Numbered from the stretch's first letter, positions 1 to 8,637 are shown. The stretch: 64,000 nt of DNA from Bradyrhizobium barranii subsp. barranii (GCF_017565645.3 NZ_CP086136.1:9469501-9533500), one strand, 5' to 3'. Program-made: numbers and translations. Notes: generated by a model not told the origin, from the letters alone.

Positions 1-40
1 TGGTGCCGATCTTCCGATACGTCGTTGCCTTACGTCCCAT
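1..40 (-). CDS. 5' end of an unidentified leftward gene (partial)
   Basis: Only the first 13 codons lie in the window, reading MGRKATTYRKIGT leftward from an ATG at position 40. The start is supported by an AAGGAG ribosome-binding site about 9 bases upstream (positions 50-55). The gene follows two same-strand genes and could be the third member of a leftward cluster. The basic N-terminus does not identify a family, and the rest lies outside the window. Confidence 0.55.
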   Translation of the reverse strand, partial: MGRKATTYRKIGT

Positions 41-146
41 GATTTCACTTTCTCCTTCATTTTTTTGCGTGGCCGTTGGCCTTCCGCTTCTTTTTGGCGC
101 CGCGGTTCTGTTTGCGAGCCAGCCGGCCTTGCGCTCGCGTTCGACA

Positions 147-956
147 TCAGCCGAAAACTGCGCGAGCGGCACGAGCGGGGCGGATCGACCCAGCCGCACG
201 AACTGCGGCCTTCGCGGTCTTCCCGTTCTTCCCTGCTGGCGGCTTCGCGGCCTCGGCCGCCTCCCTCGCCATCTTCTGCGCGGTCTTCCAGTGAACCTTC
301 TTCTTCGCTGCCTTGCCGTCCTTCGGCGGCTTCAGCTTGACCTGTCCCCGGAATATCTCGATCTCGTCGTGGTTCTTCAGATACTGAAGCTTCAGCTTGA
401 TCTGCTCTGCTGTGAGCCCGGTGTCTCGCGGCAGCGTGTCGATGGTCACCCATCGGTCGCGCGAGAGGTATTCGACCAATTTGACGCTGCGCGACGAGGT
501 CGGTTTCGGAGCGGCTTCCACGGGCTTCGGCACATAGGCCGCGACGGTGTCGCGAACGCCGGTCACGATCTTGATGAGGCGCACCACCAGTTCGCTGAGA
601 TCAGCCATCTCGCTGCGCATCGCGGCGACTTGGTCCGGTATGGGCAGCACGTCGGGCTGCGGCAACGACATTGCCTTTTGGACCAGCAACTGCGCCGGCT
701 TCTTCGGCTTCTCCTGCGACATCTTCGGCGAGACGTTGTCGGCACGGAGCAGCCTGCGCACGTCGGCGCGGGTATTCATGCGTGAGCGCCAGTCGCTGGT
801 GGACTTGGCGACGACGATCTTGCGAACCTCCTTCTCGGGAACGACCTGCCACGCGATCTCGATATGGCCGCCATTGGTGTCGCGGAGATGCGCCTTGATC
901 CCGTGCGCCTTCAGCTCGTTAACCGCTATCTCGGTCAGCTCATTGGAGTAGGCCAT
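147..956 (-). CDS. Hypothetical protein, lysine/alanine-rich C-terminus
   Basis: Predicted 269-residue soluble protein that I do not recognise. The ATG at 956 has a clear AAGGAG box nine bases upstream. The N-terminal 60 residues look compact and mixed alpha/beta. The middle (about 130-165) is amphipathic and may be helical. Around residues 180-215 there is a segment that reads like a small winged-helix or SAP-like unit (sequence around LTAEQIKLKLQYLKN). The last 55 residues are rich in Lys, Ala and Arg, suggesting nucleic-acid contact or a disordered tail. It starts 30 bases after the YkgJ-like gene on the same strand, so the two are probably co-transcribed. It lies on the integrase side of the window and is likely island cargo. 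No function is assigned. Confidence 0.7.
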   Translation of the reverse strand: MAYSNELTEIAVNELKAHGIKAHLRDTNGGHIEIAWQVVPEKEVRKIVVAKSTSDWRSRMNTRADVRRLLRADNVSPKMSQEKPKKPAQLLVQKAMSLPQPDVLPIPDQVAAMRSEMADLSELVVRLIKIVTGVRDTVAAYVPKPVEAAPKPTSSRSVKLVEYLSRDRWVTIDTLPRDTGLTAEQIKLKLQYLKNHDEIEIFRGQVKLKPPKDGKAAKKKVHWKTAQKMAREAAEAAKPPAGKNGKTAKAAVRAAGSIRPARAARAVFG

Positions 957-986
957 GGTTGTTAGCTCCTTCTTCCTTCTCTATGG

Positions 987-1526
987 CTAGACGATCGCCG
1001 CCGCGCGACCGCCGAGCGCCGCATCGATCTCTGCGAATGAATGCGTGGCGCCGGTCCTGGCGCCGCTGATCTCGTGCCATTCGCCTTTGTCGTCGAAGGG
1101 CGGCGCGAACACGGTCAGGGCGTCGCAGGCGTTGAAGCGAATGAGCGCGGCGATGCCGTCCTCGGCGCGGCGATAGAGCCAACGGCGCTGGGCCGGGTCG
1201 CGGTGCGCGTCCGGGTATTTGGGATCAACCCAAATCTGGACGACTTGGATGTTCTGCTTGGAGCCGTCACCATTCGTGATGGTGATGAAATCCGGCATCA
1301 GGTCGATGACGTAGTGCGAGCGATCGGGCCGGGAGAGTTCGGCGGCGTCGTCGTTGATCAGCCAGCGGCAGTTCCAGAGGCCGCATTCGGGCGGCATCTG
1401 GTGCGTGTGATAGACAATGCAGCCCTTGTGGAATTTCTGGAAGCGGCACGCGACGCCAGCGCCTTTCCTCAAGGGCGGCACCGGCAATAGCTTACAGCAC
1501 AGCTGACAGTCTCCACACCTTCGCAT
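987..1526 (-). CDS. YkgJ-like cysteine-cluster protein
   Basis: 179-residue protein whose N-terminus carries a dense cysteine cluster: Cys4, 7, 10 and 11 (motif CGDCQLCC), then Cys27, 36, 48 and 53. A CxxCxxCC start followed by spaced cysteines is typical of the YkgJ / zinc- and iron-chelating domain family (UPF0153-like), which is thought to bind a metal ion or Fe-S cluster. The C-terminal two thirds have no motif I recognise and end in an Ala-rich tail. The ATG at 1526 is preceded by GGGAG. It is the first gene of a short leftward cluster and is probably co-transcribed with the 269-residue hypothetical gene that follows. Cluster type and substrate cannot be told from the sequence; a role in protein or RNA modification is possible but unproven. 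Confidence 0.7.
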   Translation of the reverse strand: MRRCGDCQLCCKLLPVPPLRKGAGVACRFQKFHKGCIVYHTHQMPPECGLWNCRWLINDDAAELSRPDRSHYVIDLMPDFITITNGDGSKQNIQVVQIWVDPKYPDAHRDPAQRRWLYRRAEDGIAALIRFNACDALTVFAPPFDDKGEWHEISGARTGATHSFAEIDAALGGRAAAIV

Positions 1527-1834
1527 GGCCCGTCAAACTCCCACACACGCTTCTTTTGTTCGCGCGGTTTGCCCGCTGCGATGGCGACGCGAGCCGTTGT
1601 GCCCGCGTCTCCTTACATCATCATTGGAATACCAAATACGGCGAGAGTTAGCCCGATACCCGCGAACATCATTGCTCCGAGATCCTGACGACCTCGGAGC
1701 GAATGAGCGCAAGAGTGCATTCGCCTCGCGCGAGATGACCAAGTTGGTCAGGGAAAAAGAAGCATTATCAATCGAGTCAAATCACAAGAAACGTCGCGCG
1801 CACTCCATCTCGATCTATTCCAGGGCGCGTAGTA
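1527..1834. other. Intergenic region between divergent genes
   Basis: About 300 bases between the leftward cysteine-cluster gene and the rightward winged-helix gene. Base composition is less GC-rich than the core genes (for example the stretch 1741-1800). Both genes must be read from promoters here, but I see no convincing promoter, operator palindrome or RNA gene. Open frames across it have no coding character. Confidence 0.4.
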
Positions 1835-1843
1835 GTGAGGTTC

Positions 1844-2266
1844 ATGGCACGAGATACAAAACAAGATGTGATCAAACGGCAACGGCAGCAGGCGATTGTC
1901 GCCGATATGGTTCTCACGATTGTCGCGGCGATGCAGCGCGTTTATCGCCGCAAGCATGTTGGGGCGAGCTGGGAAGAACTGCTCGTGTCGATGGTGGTGA
2001 GGCGGAACGATGAGGCGGGAAAGCCGCCATTATCGATTGCCGACATCGAGAAAATTCTGAGAGTTCCTCGTTCCAATGTTCAGCGTGCCGTCCGCGCACT
2101 GATCCGCGAGGGCGTCACCAGCAGGGTCGGTCGCGACTATCGCGCCAATCCCGACTTCTTCGCGGCCCGAGTTGACGCCGCATACATGACGAAAGTCCGC
2201 GAGGCGATCATCACCGCTGCCCGAGAGTTGGAAACCCTCGACGCAGCGCGCCCCGCGATTTTCTGA
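1844..2266 (+). CDS. Winged helix-turn-helix DNA-binding protein
   Basis: About 140-residue basic protein. Residues ~60-95 (PPLSIADIEKILRVPRSN and the following helix) form a clear helix-turn-helix: a short helix, a turn, then a recognition helix with SNVQRAVRALIREG. This is followed by a segment that reads like a MarR/GntR-type wing. The N-terminal helix (residues ~10-35) may mediate dimerisation. A GTG at 1835 in the same frame is an alternative start adding three residues; neither start has a well-spaced ribosome-binding site. The gene is convergent with the integrase and lies on the same island. It could be an island-borne repressor controlling the integrase or the divergent cysteine-cluster genes, but its target is inference only. 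Confidence 0.7.
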   Translation: MARDTKQDVIKRQRQQAIVADMVLTIVAAMQRVYRRKHVGASWEELLVSMVVRRNDEAGKPPLSIADIEKILRVPRSNVQRAVRALIREGVTSRVGRDYRANPDFFAARVDAAYMTKVREAIITAARELETLDAARPAIF

Positions 2267-2380
2267 TAACCGCCATGCATTTTGACGGTGACCAAAGCGG
2301 TCATCCGACGTATTGAGGTTGTGGCGGGAATTCACACACGCGCCGACCTGATCGTGGTCAGGCGGCCACCCGCCTACTTG

Positions 2381-2415
2381 CCCGCCCTCGCACCATCCGC
2401 GGGGGCGGGTCTTTC
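2381..2415 (+). terminator. Hairpin downstream of the winged-helix gene
   Basis: CCCGCCC (2381-2387) pairs with GGGCGGG (2403-2409) and is followed by TCTTTC. It is a plausible but weak intrinsic terminator about 115 bases after the HTH stop codon. Confidence 0.4.
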
Positions 2416-2519
2416 ATGAATTCCTCCACACCTTCTTCTTACACCACAATGGGCTTGGCCGACGGGTTGCGGCAGCTCGACGTGGCGCTCCGATCCATGC
2501 AATCTCCTGATCCGCGACG

Positions 2520-2550
2520 AATAGGGCCGCGCGAAGCGGCCCTATTTTTA
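2520..2550 (+). terminator. Strong hairpin between convergent HTH and integrase genes
   Basis: A perfect 11-bp stem (2520-2530 with 2536-2546) with a GCGAA loop runs into a T5 tract on the plus strand. On the minus strand the downstream tract is poor, so it terminates rightward transcription best. It also sits just beyond the integrase stop codon. Confidence 0.75.
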
Positions 2551-2568
2551 TGCAGTTTGTGCCAGCGG

Positions 2569-3900
2569 TCAGGCGGCCACCCGCAGTTTCGGGGCGCCGG
2601 TTGCGCGCAACGTATCGACCATATCCGCCCAAAACTGCATTAGCTCGATGCGCTCGGGCAAGCGATCGTCGCGATCGTAGATCGCCCGGGTCGATGCATC
2701 GAGGCGGTCCTGCTGCATCTCGACCAGTGCTTGCTCGAACCGGCGGCGCCCATTGATACGCTCGCGATTGAGCATGGTCGAGGCGCTCGATCGGACGCCG
2801 TGGGCGCAATGCTTGCCCTTGTACCCGAGCAAGTGCAGCGCGTCGTTGAGACTGCCCTCGGCGATCATGCCACTGCTGGCCGCCTTCTTCGCGGTCGCCT
2901 TGCGATCGGCGCCGGGGAATAGGTAGCGGCTCGATCCGGTGATCGTGCGCAATTCCCGCAAGAGCGCGACCGCCTGGCGGGAGAGCGGCACCAAGAAATC
3001 GTTCCGGTTGCCTTTCTTGGCGCGCTCGGTCCGCATCTTGAGCTTCGCGAACGGCACGATCCAGAAGCTGTGGTCCTTGCCGAAATGGAAGTGATCCCAC
3101 TCCGCCGTCTCGATAGTGCCCGGGCGCACGAAGGTGAGCGCCAGCAACTGCAAGGCGTAGCGGATCAACTTCCGGCGCCGCGCTGACATCGAGGGAATGA
3201 TGGTCCCGAAATCATCGATCTGGCGAATGAGGTCGCCGAAGTCATCGGGCTGGATGATCGCGGGCCGGTTCTTCGTCTGGTGCGGCGCGAAGCCGTCGCC
3301 CAGCTTGATCTCGGCAAATGGCGATTGCCGATCCTGCGGAAAGTGGTTGTGGACCCGGGCGAAGGAGATGACGTTGCGGGCGGTCGAGAGAAGGCGCCGC
3401 CGGGTTTCGTGATTGAAATGGTTGAGCAGCGGCAGGATGTGGCTCAATGCGACCTGATTGGTATTGACCGCGCCAAAGCCCGGGATGCTGTCGGCGCCTT
3501 CCTTGAGATAACGGACCATCAATTCGTCGCGCAGGTAGGTTTTCTTTGCGCTGCCCTCGCGGGTCTTGAGCCATCCGTCGGCGTCAGCGCCGAAAGGGCT
3601 TTCGGCAGCCTTCCTCTCGGCCTCGGCCCGGCGCTCCTGATCGCGATGGTCCTTCGGATCAATGCCGCGCTTGACCAGACGGGCGGCGTTGTCGCGTGCG
3701 GTCATCGCATCGGAGAGCGAGACCTCCGGGTAAGCGCCGATCGCGAGCGTCTTCCGCGTGCCGACCTTGTAGTCGTAGCGCCAGAGCTTCGATCCATTGG
3801 CCTTGATCAGCAGATAGAGATTACCGCCGACCGTGCGGCGATAATCCTCGGCGGCGGGTTTGAGATTGCGGACCTGTACGTCGGTGGTGATGGTTTTCAT
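2569..3900 (-). CDS. Tyrosine-type site-specific integrase (P4-like)
   Basis: 443-residue phage/island integrase. The N-terminal ~110 residues match the DUF4102-type arm-binding domain of P4-family integrases (segment around LWRYDYKVGTRKTLAIGAYP). A core-binding SAM-like region follows (~115-200), then the catalytic domain. Catalytic residues are visible: the first Arg in LTFVRPGTIETAEW (~265), the His-x-x-Arg box HGVRSSAS (~370) and the nucleophile Tyr in RAIYDRDDR (~415). All core residues are present and length is normal, so it is probably active. It catalyses recombination between an island attachment site and the chromosome. The reading frame begins just left of a direct repeat and a 700-base non-coding stretch. 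I found no adjacent tRNA gene as target, so the attachment site remains unidentified. It marks the region left of ~4 kb as acquired DNA. Confidence 0.93.
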   Translation of the reverse strand: MKTITTDVQVRNLKPAAEDYRRTVGGNLYLLIKANGSKLWRYDYKVGTRKTLAIGAYPEVSLSDAMTARDNAARLVKRGIDPKDHRDQERRAEAERKAAESPFGADADGWLKTREGSAKKTYLRDELMVRYLKEGADSIPGFGAVNTNQVALSHILPLLNHFNHETRRRLLSTARNVISFARVHNHFPQDRQSPFAEIKLGDGFAPHQTKNRPAIIQPDDFGDLIRQIDDFGTIIPSMSARRRKLIRYALQLLALTFVRPGTIETAEWDHFHFGKDHSFWIVPFAKLKMRTERAKKGNRNDFLVPLSRQAVALLRELRTITGSSRYLFPGADRKATAKKAASSGMIAEGSLNDALHLLGYKGKHCAHGVRSSASTMLNRERINGRRRFEQALVEMQQDRLDASTRAIYDRDDRLPERIELMQFWADMVDTLRATGAPKLRVAA

Positions 3901-3940
3901 GATGCTTCCCGGTTTGGCTTTCGATTGCCAGCGCGGGTGC

Positions 3941-3963
3941 CGATACTGTAATCGGTACTGTAA
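3941..3963. repeat. Tandem 11-bp direct repeat upstream of the integrase
   Basis: CGATACTGTAA (3941-3951) is followed immediately by CGGTACTGTAA (3953-3963), with one mismatch and a 12-bp period, 40 bases upstream of the integrase start. One helical turn spacing fits an arm-type integrase or repressor site, by inference. A second tandem pair, GCCGCGAATA / GCCGCGAACA, occurs at 4070-4089. Confidence 0.45.
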
Positions 3964-4094
3964 AGGGCCCCGGCTAGCGGCTTATGGCGGCGAACGGCCG
4001 TTGACGGGAACGTATCGAGAAAGGTTCGTGGTTCAATAGGTTACGGGGGCTTCCGAATAACAAAGGATGGCCGCGAATAGCCGCGAACAGCTAA

Positions 4095-4260
4095 CCTTTT
4101 CCCCTTGTGGGAGAAGGTGGCGCGAAGCGCCGGATGAGGGGTCTCTATCGGCGGGCAAAGCTGCTTCGGAATGAGAGGATCATACGCGGAGACAGACCCC
4201 TCACCCGAGTGAGTCTGCGTCTACCGGTGTCGCTGCCCTCTCCCACAAGGGGAGAGGGCA
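4095..4260. repeat. Long palindromic repeat (type E)
   Basis: About 165-base imperfect inverted repeat: the left arm contains CCCCTTGTGGGAGAAGG and GATGAGGGGTCT; the right arm contains AGACCCCTCACCC and CTCCCACAAGGGGAG. The inner left arm has a small hairpin GGCGCGAAGCGCC. The element lies in the 700-base gap between integrase and the molybdenum hydroxylase operon. A related element with different arms lies at 11181-11341. Apart from this and the palindrome at 4509, I see nothing in 3964-4608. Confidence 0.75.
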
Positions 4261-4508
4261 CAACAATGAGCCGTTGCAATTGATCCCGTGGCCGCGCTCG
4301 CCACGGCCCGACTTTCCCAATCGCACGAATTTCGTCATCGCATGAATTTCCGCATTCGCACGATCATCTGCGGCGATCAACGATGCGTACGACGAAAATG
4401 CGTCACAACATGACGATTATCATATCAACTAGCCCAATTCCGCTGCAGCGATCGCCGCACAAATTCGTGAACGTCATGGCCTGACGCGTCGGCAGCGCAA
4501 ATATGCAT

Positions 4509-4525
4509 CGCCAGAAATTCTGGCG
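4509..4525. promoter_or_regulatory. Perfect 17-bp palindrome, candidate operator
   Basis: CGCCAGAAATTCTGGCG is an exact dyad with a single central base. It lies 90 bases upstream of the 2Fe-2S subunit start. Position and symmetry fit a dimeric repressor or activator site controlling the hydroxylase operon. No regulator gene adjoins the operon, so the cognate protein is unknown. Confidence 0.45.
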
Positions 4526-4614
4526 CTTCATCGTTTCGCATCAGTATGATTATTGTCGCGCACGAATTCGCCGACTAGATCGCCGCAAGCGATCAAGCGA
4601 GCAAGGGGATGCTT

Positions 4615-5079
4615 ATGGCAACAACTCTCACCATCAACGGCGAAACCAAATCCTTCGACGCGCCGCCGGAAATGCCGCTGCTGTGGGTGCTGCGCGACAT
4701 CCTCGGAATGACCGGCACCAAATTCGGCTGCGGCATCGCGCAATGCGGCGCCTGCACGGTGCATGTCGACGGCAAGGCGGTGCGGTCCTGCGTGCTGTCG
4801 GTCAGCGCGGTCGCGAACCGTGCCATCACCACCATCGAACATGTCGGCAATACGCCCGCAGGCGCGAAGGTGCAAAAAGCCTGGCTCGATCTCGAGGTGG
4901 TCCAGTGCGGCTATTGCCAATCCGGCCAGATCATGGCGGCCGCCGCTCTACTGGCAACCACCTCTCATCCGGATGATTCCGACATCGACGCCGCGATGGC
5001 CGGCAACATCTGCCGCTGCGGCACCTATGTGCGCATCCGCGAGGCCATCAAGCAGGCCGCCTCCGGCCGGCAGTCGTGA
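4615..5079 (+). CDS. iorA: 2Fe-2S subunit of a molybdenum hydroxylase (IorA/NicA-like)
   Basis: 154-residue small subunit of the xanthine-dehydrogenase superfamily. The N-terminal plant-ferredoxin fold carries [12 protein letters not shown] plus a further Cys in VRSC. The C-terminal helical domain carries the second cluster motifs CGYCQSGQ and GNICRCGTY. This is the standard eight-cysteine layout for two [2Fe-2S] clusters. It passes electrons from the molybdenum centre of the next protein to a cytochrome. I chose the ATG at 4615 because AAGGGG lies seven bases upstream; an in-frame ATG at 4609 overlaps that box. It is followed within 9 bases by the large subunit. Closest named families are isoquinoline 1-oxidoreductase alpha and nicotinate dehydrogenase NicA; the actual substrate, probably an N-heterocycle or aldehyde, is not determined. 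Confidence 0.9.
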   Translation: MATTLTINGETKSFDAPPEMPLLWVLRDILGMTGTKFGCGIAQCGACTVHVDGKAVRSCVLSVSAVANRAITTIEHVGNTPAGAKVQKAWLDLEVVQCGYCQSGQIMAAAALLATTSHPDDSDIDAAMAGNICRCGTYVRIREAIKQAASGRQS

Positions 5080-5087
5080 GGTCCGCC

Positions 5088-7256
5088 ATGAATGCACACA
5101 ACAGCCTCTCCCGCCGCACGCTTCTGACCGGCGGTGTGGCGACCGGTTTCCTGCTCGCCTTTCACTTGCCCCTGCGGGCCGCCGTCAATGAGCCGGAGCA
5201 GCCGAAGGATACGACCGACGGCAAGTTCGCGCCCAACGCCTTCATCCGTATCGACGAGACCGGCCAGACCACGCTGATCATGCCGCAGGTGGAGATGGGT
5301 CAGGGCATCTACACCTCGATCTCGATGGTTCTGGCCGAAGAGCTCGACGCCGATTGGGCAAAGGTCGCGGCGTTGCACGCGCCGCCGAACGACAAGTTCT
5401 ACGCCAATCCCGCCTTCGGACTGCAGGCGACGGGTGGTTCGACGTCGATCCGCGCCTGGTGGAAGCCGCTACGCGAAGCGGGTGCCAGCGCGCGCGCGAT
5501 GCTGGTGCAGGCCGCCGCCGCGCAATGGCAGGTCGAGCCCGCGAGTTGCACGACGTCCAAGGGCGAAGTCATCCATGCGGCAAGCGGCCGCAAGCTCGGC
5601 TATGGTGAGCTCGCGCTGGCGGCACAGAGCCAGACACCGCCGAAGGATGTCCCGGTCAAGGACCCCAAGGACTTCGTCCTCATAGGCCAACCGCTGAAGC
5701 GGCTGGATACACCGGACAAGGTCAACGGCAAAGTCGTCTACGGCATCGACGCGATCCTGCCCAACATGAAGATTGCCGCGATCGCCAATTGCCCGGTGTT
5801 CGGCGGCAAGGTCGGCAAGGTCGATGACAGCGCAGCGATGAAAGTCGCCGGCGTGCGCAAGGTCGTCGTGCTCGACGACGCCGTCGCCGTGATCGGCGAT
5901 CACATGTGGGCGGCCAAGAAGGGTCTCGAAGCGCTCAAGATCGAGTGGAACGAAGGACCGAACGCCAAGATCTCCACCAAGGACATCTGGGACGATTTAC
6001 GCAAGGCCAGCGAGAAGGATGGCGCGATCGCGAAATCCGTCGGCGACATCGCCAAGGGGCTTGCCAGCGGAGACAAGTTCGAGGCGAGCTTCGAACTGCC
6101 GTTCCTCGCGCATGCCTCGATGGAGCCGATCAACGCCACCGTTCACGTCAGGCCGGATGCCTGCGAGATCTGGACCGGCACACAAATCATGACGCGCGTG
6201 CAGTCGGAGGCGGCGAAGGCCGCCGGCCTTCCCGTCGAGAAGGTGATCGTCAACCAGCACCTGCTCGGCGGCGGTTTCGGCCGCAAGCTCGAGCCCGACA
6301 TGGTGGTTGCGGCGGTCAAGATCGCCAAGCAGGTCGACTATCCCGTCAAGGTGATATGGACCCGCGAGGAGGACATCCAGCACGACGTCTACCGCCCGGT
6401 CTATCGCGACCAGGTCAATGCGACCCTGGTCGACGGCAAGGTGGCGGCCTGGAAGTACAAGATCGCAGGTTCTGCGGTGATTGCCCGCTGGCTGCCGCCA
6501 GCGTTCCAGAAGGGCGTCGATATCGACGCGGTCGACGCCGCCGTGGAGACGCCCTACGACTTTCCCAACTTCCACGTCGAATATGTCCGTGCCGAGCCAC
6601 CGGCTGTGCCGACCGGCTTCTGGCGCGGTGTCGGCCCGAACAACAATGTGTTCGCGTTCGAATGCGCGCTGGACGAACTTGCGCGCAAGGCCGGCAAGGA
6701 TCCGGTCGAATTCCGAAGGTCGATGCTGACCAAGACTCCGCGTGCGCTCGCGGTGCTCAACCTTGCCGCGGAGAAATCCGGCTGGGGCCAACCGCTGCCG
6801 GCCCGCGTTGGCCGTGGCGTCTGCCTGCAGCCATCGTTTGCGAGCTTCCTCGCAACTGTTGTGGAAGCCGAGATCGACGACATCGGCGAGATCACGCTGC
6901 GCCGCATCACCTCGGTGGTCGACACCGGCATTGCGGTCAACCCCGATACGATCAAGGCGCAGATCGAGGGCGGGCTGATCTTCGGCCTCACCGCCGCGCT
7001 CTATGGCGAGATCACCATCGACAAGGGCCGCGTGCAGCAGTCGAACTTCCACGACTACCGCATGATGCGCATCAACGAGACGCCGAAGATCGAGGTCATC
7101 GTGGTCAAGAGCGGCGAAGCGCCCGGCGCCATCGGCGAAGCCGGCGTCAATGCCGGACCACCGGCGCTGCGCAACGCGATCTACGCCGCAACCGGCGTGG
7201 CGCTGCGGCGCCTGCCGATCGATCGGAAACTTCTGGCTGCGGGGAAGAAGGCATGA
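5088..7256 (+). CDS. iorB: Molybdopterin-binding large subunit, Tat-exported (IorB-like)
   Basis: 722-residue catalytic subunit of a molybdenum hydroxylase. The N-terminus has a twin-arginine signal: SRRTLLTGG followed by a hydrophobic stretch ending near residue 30, so the enzyme works in the periplasm. The body shows family motifs: GGGFGRK (around residue 400), the substrate/Mo-loop GFWRGVGPN, and near the end the conserved GAIGEAGVNAGPPAL with the catalytic Glu position. It would hydroxylate a heteroaromatic ring or oxidise an aldehyde using water as oxygen source. GTG 5076 is an upstream in-frame start, but the ATG at 5088 gives a cleaner signal peptide and avoids overlap with the upstream stop. 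It overlaps the following cytochrome gene by four bases (ATGA), so translation is coupled. Substrate unknown. Confidence 0.9.
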   Translation: MNAHNSLSRRTLLTGGVATGFLLAFHLPLRAAVNEPEQPKDTTDGKFAPNAFIRIDETGQTTLIMPQVEMGQGIYTSISMVLAEELDADWAKVAALHAPPNDKFYANPAFGLQATGGSTSIRAWWKPLREAGASARAMLVQAAAAQWQVEPASCTTSKGEVIHAASGRKLGYGELALAAQSQTPPKDVPVKDPKDFVLIGQPLKRLDTPDKVNGKVVYGIDAILPNMKIAAIANCPVFGGKVGKVDDSAAMKVAGVRKVVVLDDAVAVIGDHMWAAKKGLEALKIEWNEGPNAKISTKDIWDDLRKASEKDGAIAKSVGDIAKGLASGDKFEASFELPFLAHASMEPINATVHVRPDACEIWTGTQIMTRVQSEAAKAAGLPVEKVIVNQHLLGGGFGRKLEPDMVVAAVKIAKQVDYPVKVIWTREEDIQHDVYRPVYRDQVNATLVDGKVAAWKYKIAGSAVIARWLPPAFQKGVDIDAVDAAVETPYDFPNFHVEYVRAEPPAVPTGFWRGVGPNNNVFAFECALDELARKAGKDPVEFRRSMLTKTPRALAVLNLAAEKSGWGQPLPARVGRGVCLQPSFASFLATVVEAEIDDIGEITLRRITSVVDTGIAVNPDTIKAQIEGGLIFGLTAALYGEITIDKGRVQQSNFHDYRMMRINETPKIEVIVVKSGEAPGAIGEAGVNAGPPALRNAIYAATGVALRRLPIDRKLLAAGKKA

Positions 7257-8596
7257 GCGGCAAGATGCGTATCCTCACAAGCCTGGTCGTGATCGCCATC
7301 GTGGTGGCGGCGCTCGGCGTCTGGATCATCCGCGGGCCCGGCCCGCTCGACTTCGCCGGCGGCACCAAAGTGGCGCTGGCGGATTATGGCGCCGGCAAGC
7401 CGACCGGCGTACCGGCCAAGCTGGAGAAAGCGAGTGCGGTCGAGCGCGGCGAGTATCTCGCGAAGGCGGCCGACTGCATGGTCTGCCACACCAAGCCCGG
7501 CGAGAAGGAATATTCCGGCGGGCTCGGCTTCAAGCTGCCGTTCGGCACGCTCTATTCGACCAACATCACGCCAGACAAGGACACCGGCATCGGCAATTAC
7601 AGCGACCAGGATTTCCTCAACGCGGTCCAGCGCGGCACGCGTCATGACGGCGCGCGGCTCTATCCGGCCATGCCCTACACGTCCTACACCTACATGACGG
7701 ACGAGGACGTGCTGGCGGTGAAGGCGTATCTGTTCAGCCTGCCGGCCGTGCGCGCGAAAGCGCCCGACAACACGCTGTCGTTCCCGTTCAACCAGCGCTG
7801 GGCGATGATCTTCTGGTCGGCCGTGTTCAATCCGGACACGCGCTTTACGCCGGATACCTCGAAGAGCCCGGAGTGGAACAGAGGTGCGTATCTCGCCGAA
7901 GCGCTGGCGCATTGCGGCGAGTGCCACACGCCGCGCAATCTCGGCTTTGCGCTCGACAACCGCAAGAAGTTCGGCGGCGCGATCACGGCGGGCTGGCGCG
8001 CCTTCAACATCTCCTCCGACAAGGCCACCGGCCTCGGCAATTGGCGCGACGAGGACCTGATCTCGTATCTCTCGCTCGGCCACGCACCGGGCCACGGCTC
8101 GGCCTCGGGTCCGATGGGCGAAGCGGTCGATCACAGCTTCAGCAAGTTTGCTCCCGAAGACATCCGCGCGGTCGTCGCCTATCTGCGCAGCGTGCCGCCG
8201 GTGGCCTCGCCCGACCTGCCTGCCACCACGGCGCCGGCCGCGCCCGCCTCGCACAAGGACGGCGTCACGGCAGACGCACGCGGCAATATTGTGTTCGCCA
8301 GCGCCTGCGCCAGCTGCCACGGCTGGAGCGGCGAGAGCCCGGTCTCGCCGATGGCGACGCTGACCGGCACCTGGGCCGTCAACGACCCCGCCGCCACCAA
8401 CGTCGCGCAGATCGTGCTGTCGGGCACCAAGCGGCATACGCCCGACGGCGCGCTCTCGATGCCGGCGTTCGGCGATGCGTATAGCGACGACGAGATCGCG
8501 GCGGTGGCGAACTACGTCACGGCACGGTTCGGCACCAAGGGCTCGAAGCTGACGGCGAAGGATGTGGCGGAGCTAAGGGAGCAGACGGCGGAGTAG
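7253..8596 (+). CDS. Tri-haem membrane-anchored cytochrome c
   Basis: 447-residue c-type cytochrome with three CxxCH haem sites: CMVCH (~residue 75), CGECH (~223) and CASCH (~355). A single N-terminal hydrophobic segment (residues ~6-25) anchors it in the inner membrane or acts as an uncleaved signal. This matches the multihaem subunits of periplasmic dehydrogenases such as alcohol or gluconate dehydrogenase. It overlaps the Mo subunit gene by four bases, so by context it is the electron acceptor that links the hydroxylase to the quinone pool or a terminal oxidase. In nicotinate dehydrogenase NicB the three haem motifs are fused to the Mo subunit; here they are a separate protein. The protein ends in a short charged tail. 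Confidence 0.9.
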   Translation: MSGKMRILTSLVVIAIVVAALGVWIIRGPGPLDFAGGTKVALADYGAGKPTGVPAKLEKASAVERGEYLAKAADCMVCHTKPGEKEYSGGLGFKLPFGTLYSTNITPDKDTGIGNYSDQDFLNAVQRGTRHDGARLYPAMPYTSYTYMTDEDVLAVKAYLFSLPAVRAKAPDNTLSFPFNQRWAMIFWSAVFNPDTRFTPDTSKSPEWNRGAYLAEALAHCGECHTPRNLGFALDNRKKFGGAITAGWRAFNISSDKATGLGNWRDEDLISYLSLGHAPGHGSASGPMGEAVDHSFSKFAPEDIRAVVAYLRSVPPVASPDLPATTAPAAPASHKDGVTADARGNIVFASACASCHGWSGESPVSPMATLTGTWAVNDPAATNVAQIVLSGTKRHTPDGALSMPAFGDAYSDDEIAAVANYVTARFGTKGSKLTAKDVAELREQTAE

Positions 8597-8637
8597 CGTA
8601 CGACGAGATTGACGCGTGATCGCGCGCCAATCTCCAC

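Noticed and set aside
3901..4600. tRNA gene as integrase target
   Set aside because: No cloverleaf or T-loop (GGTTCRA) arrangement could be found in either strand.
5906..7252. Plus-strand frame upstream of the cytochrome c start
   Set aside because: It is a shifted reading of the Mo subunit; the true cytochrome gene starts at 7253 with a membrane anchor and an ATGA overlap.
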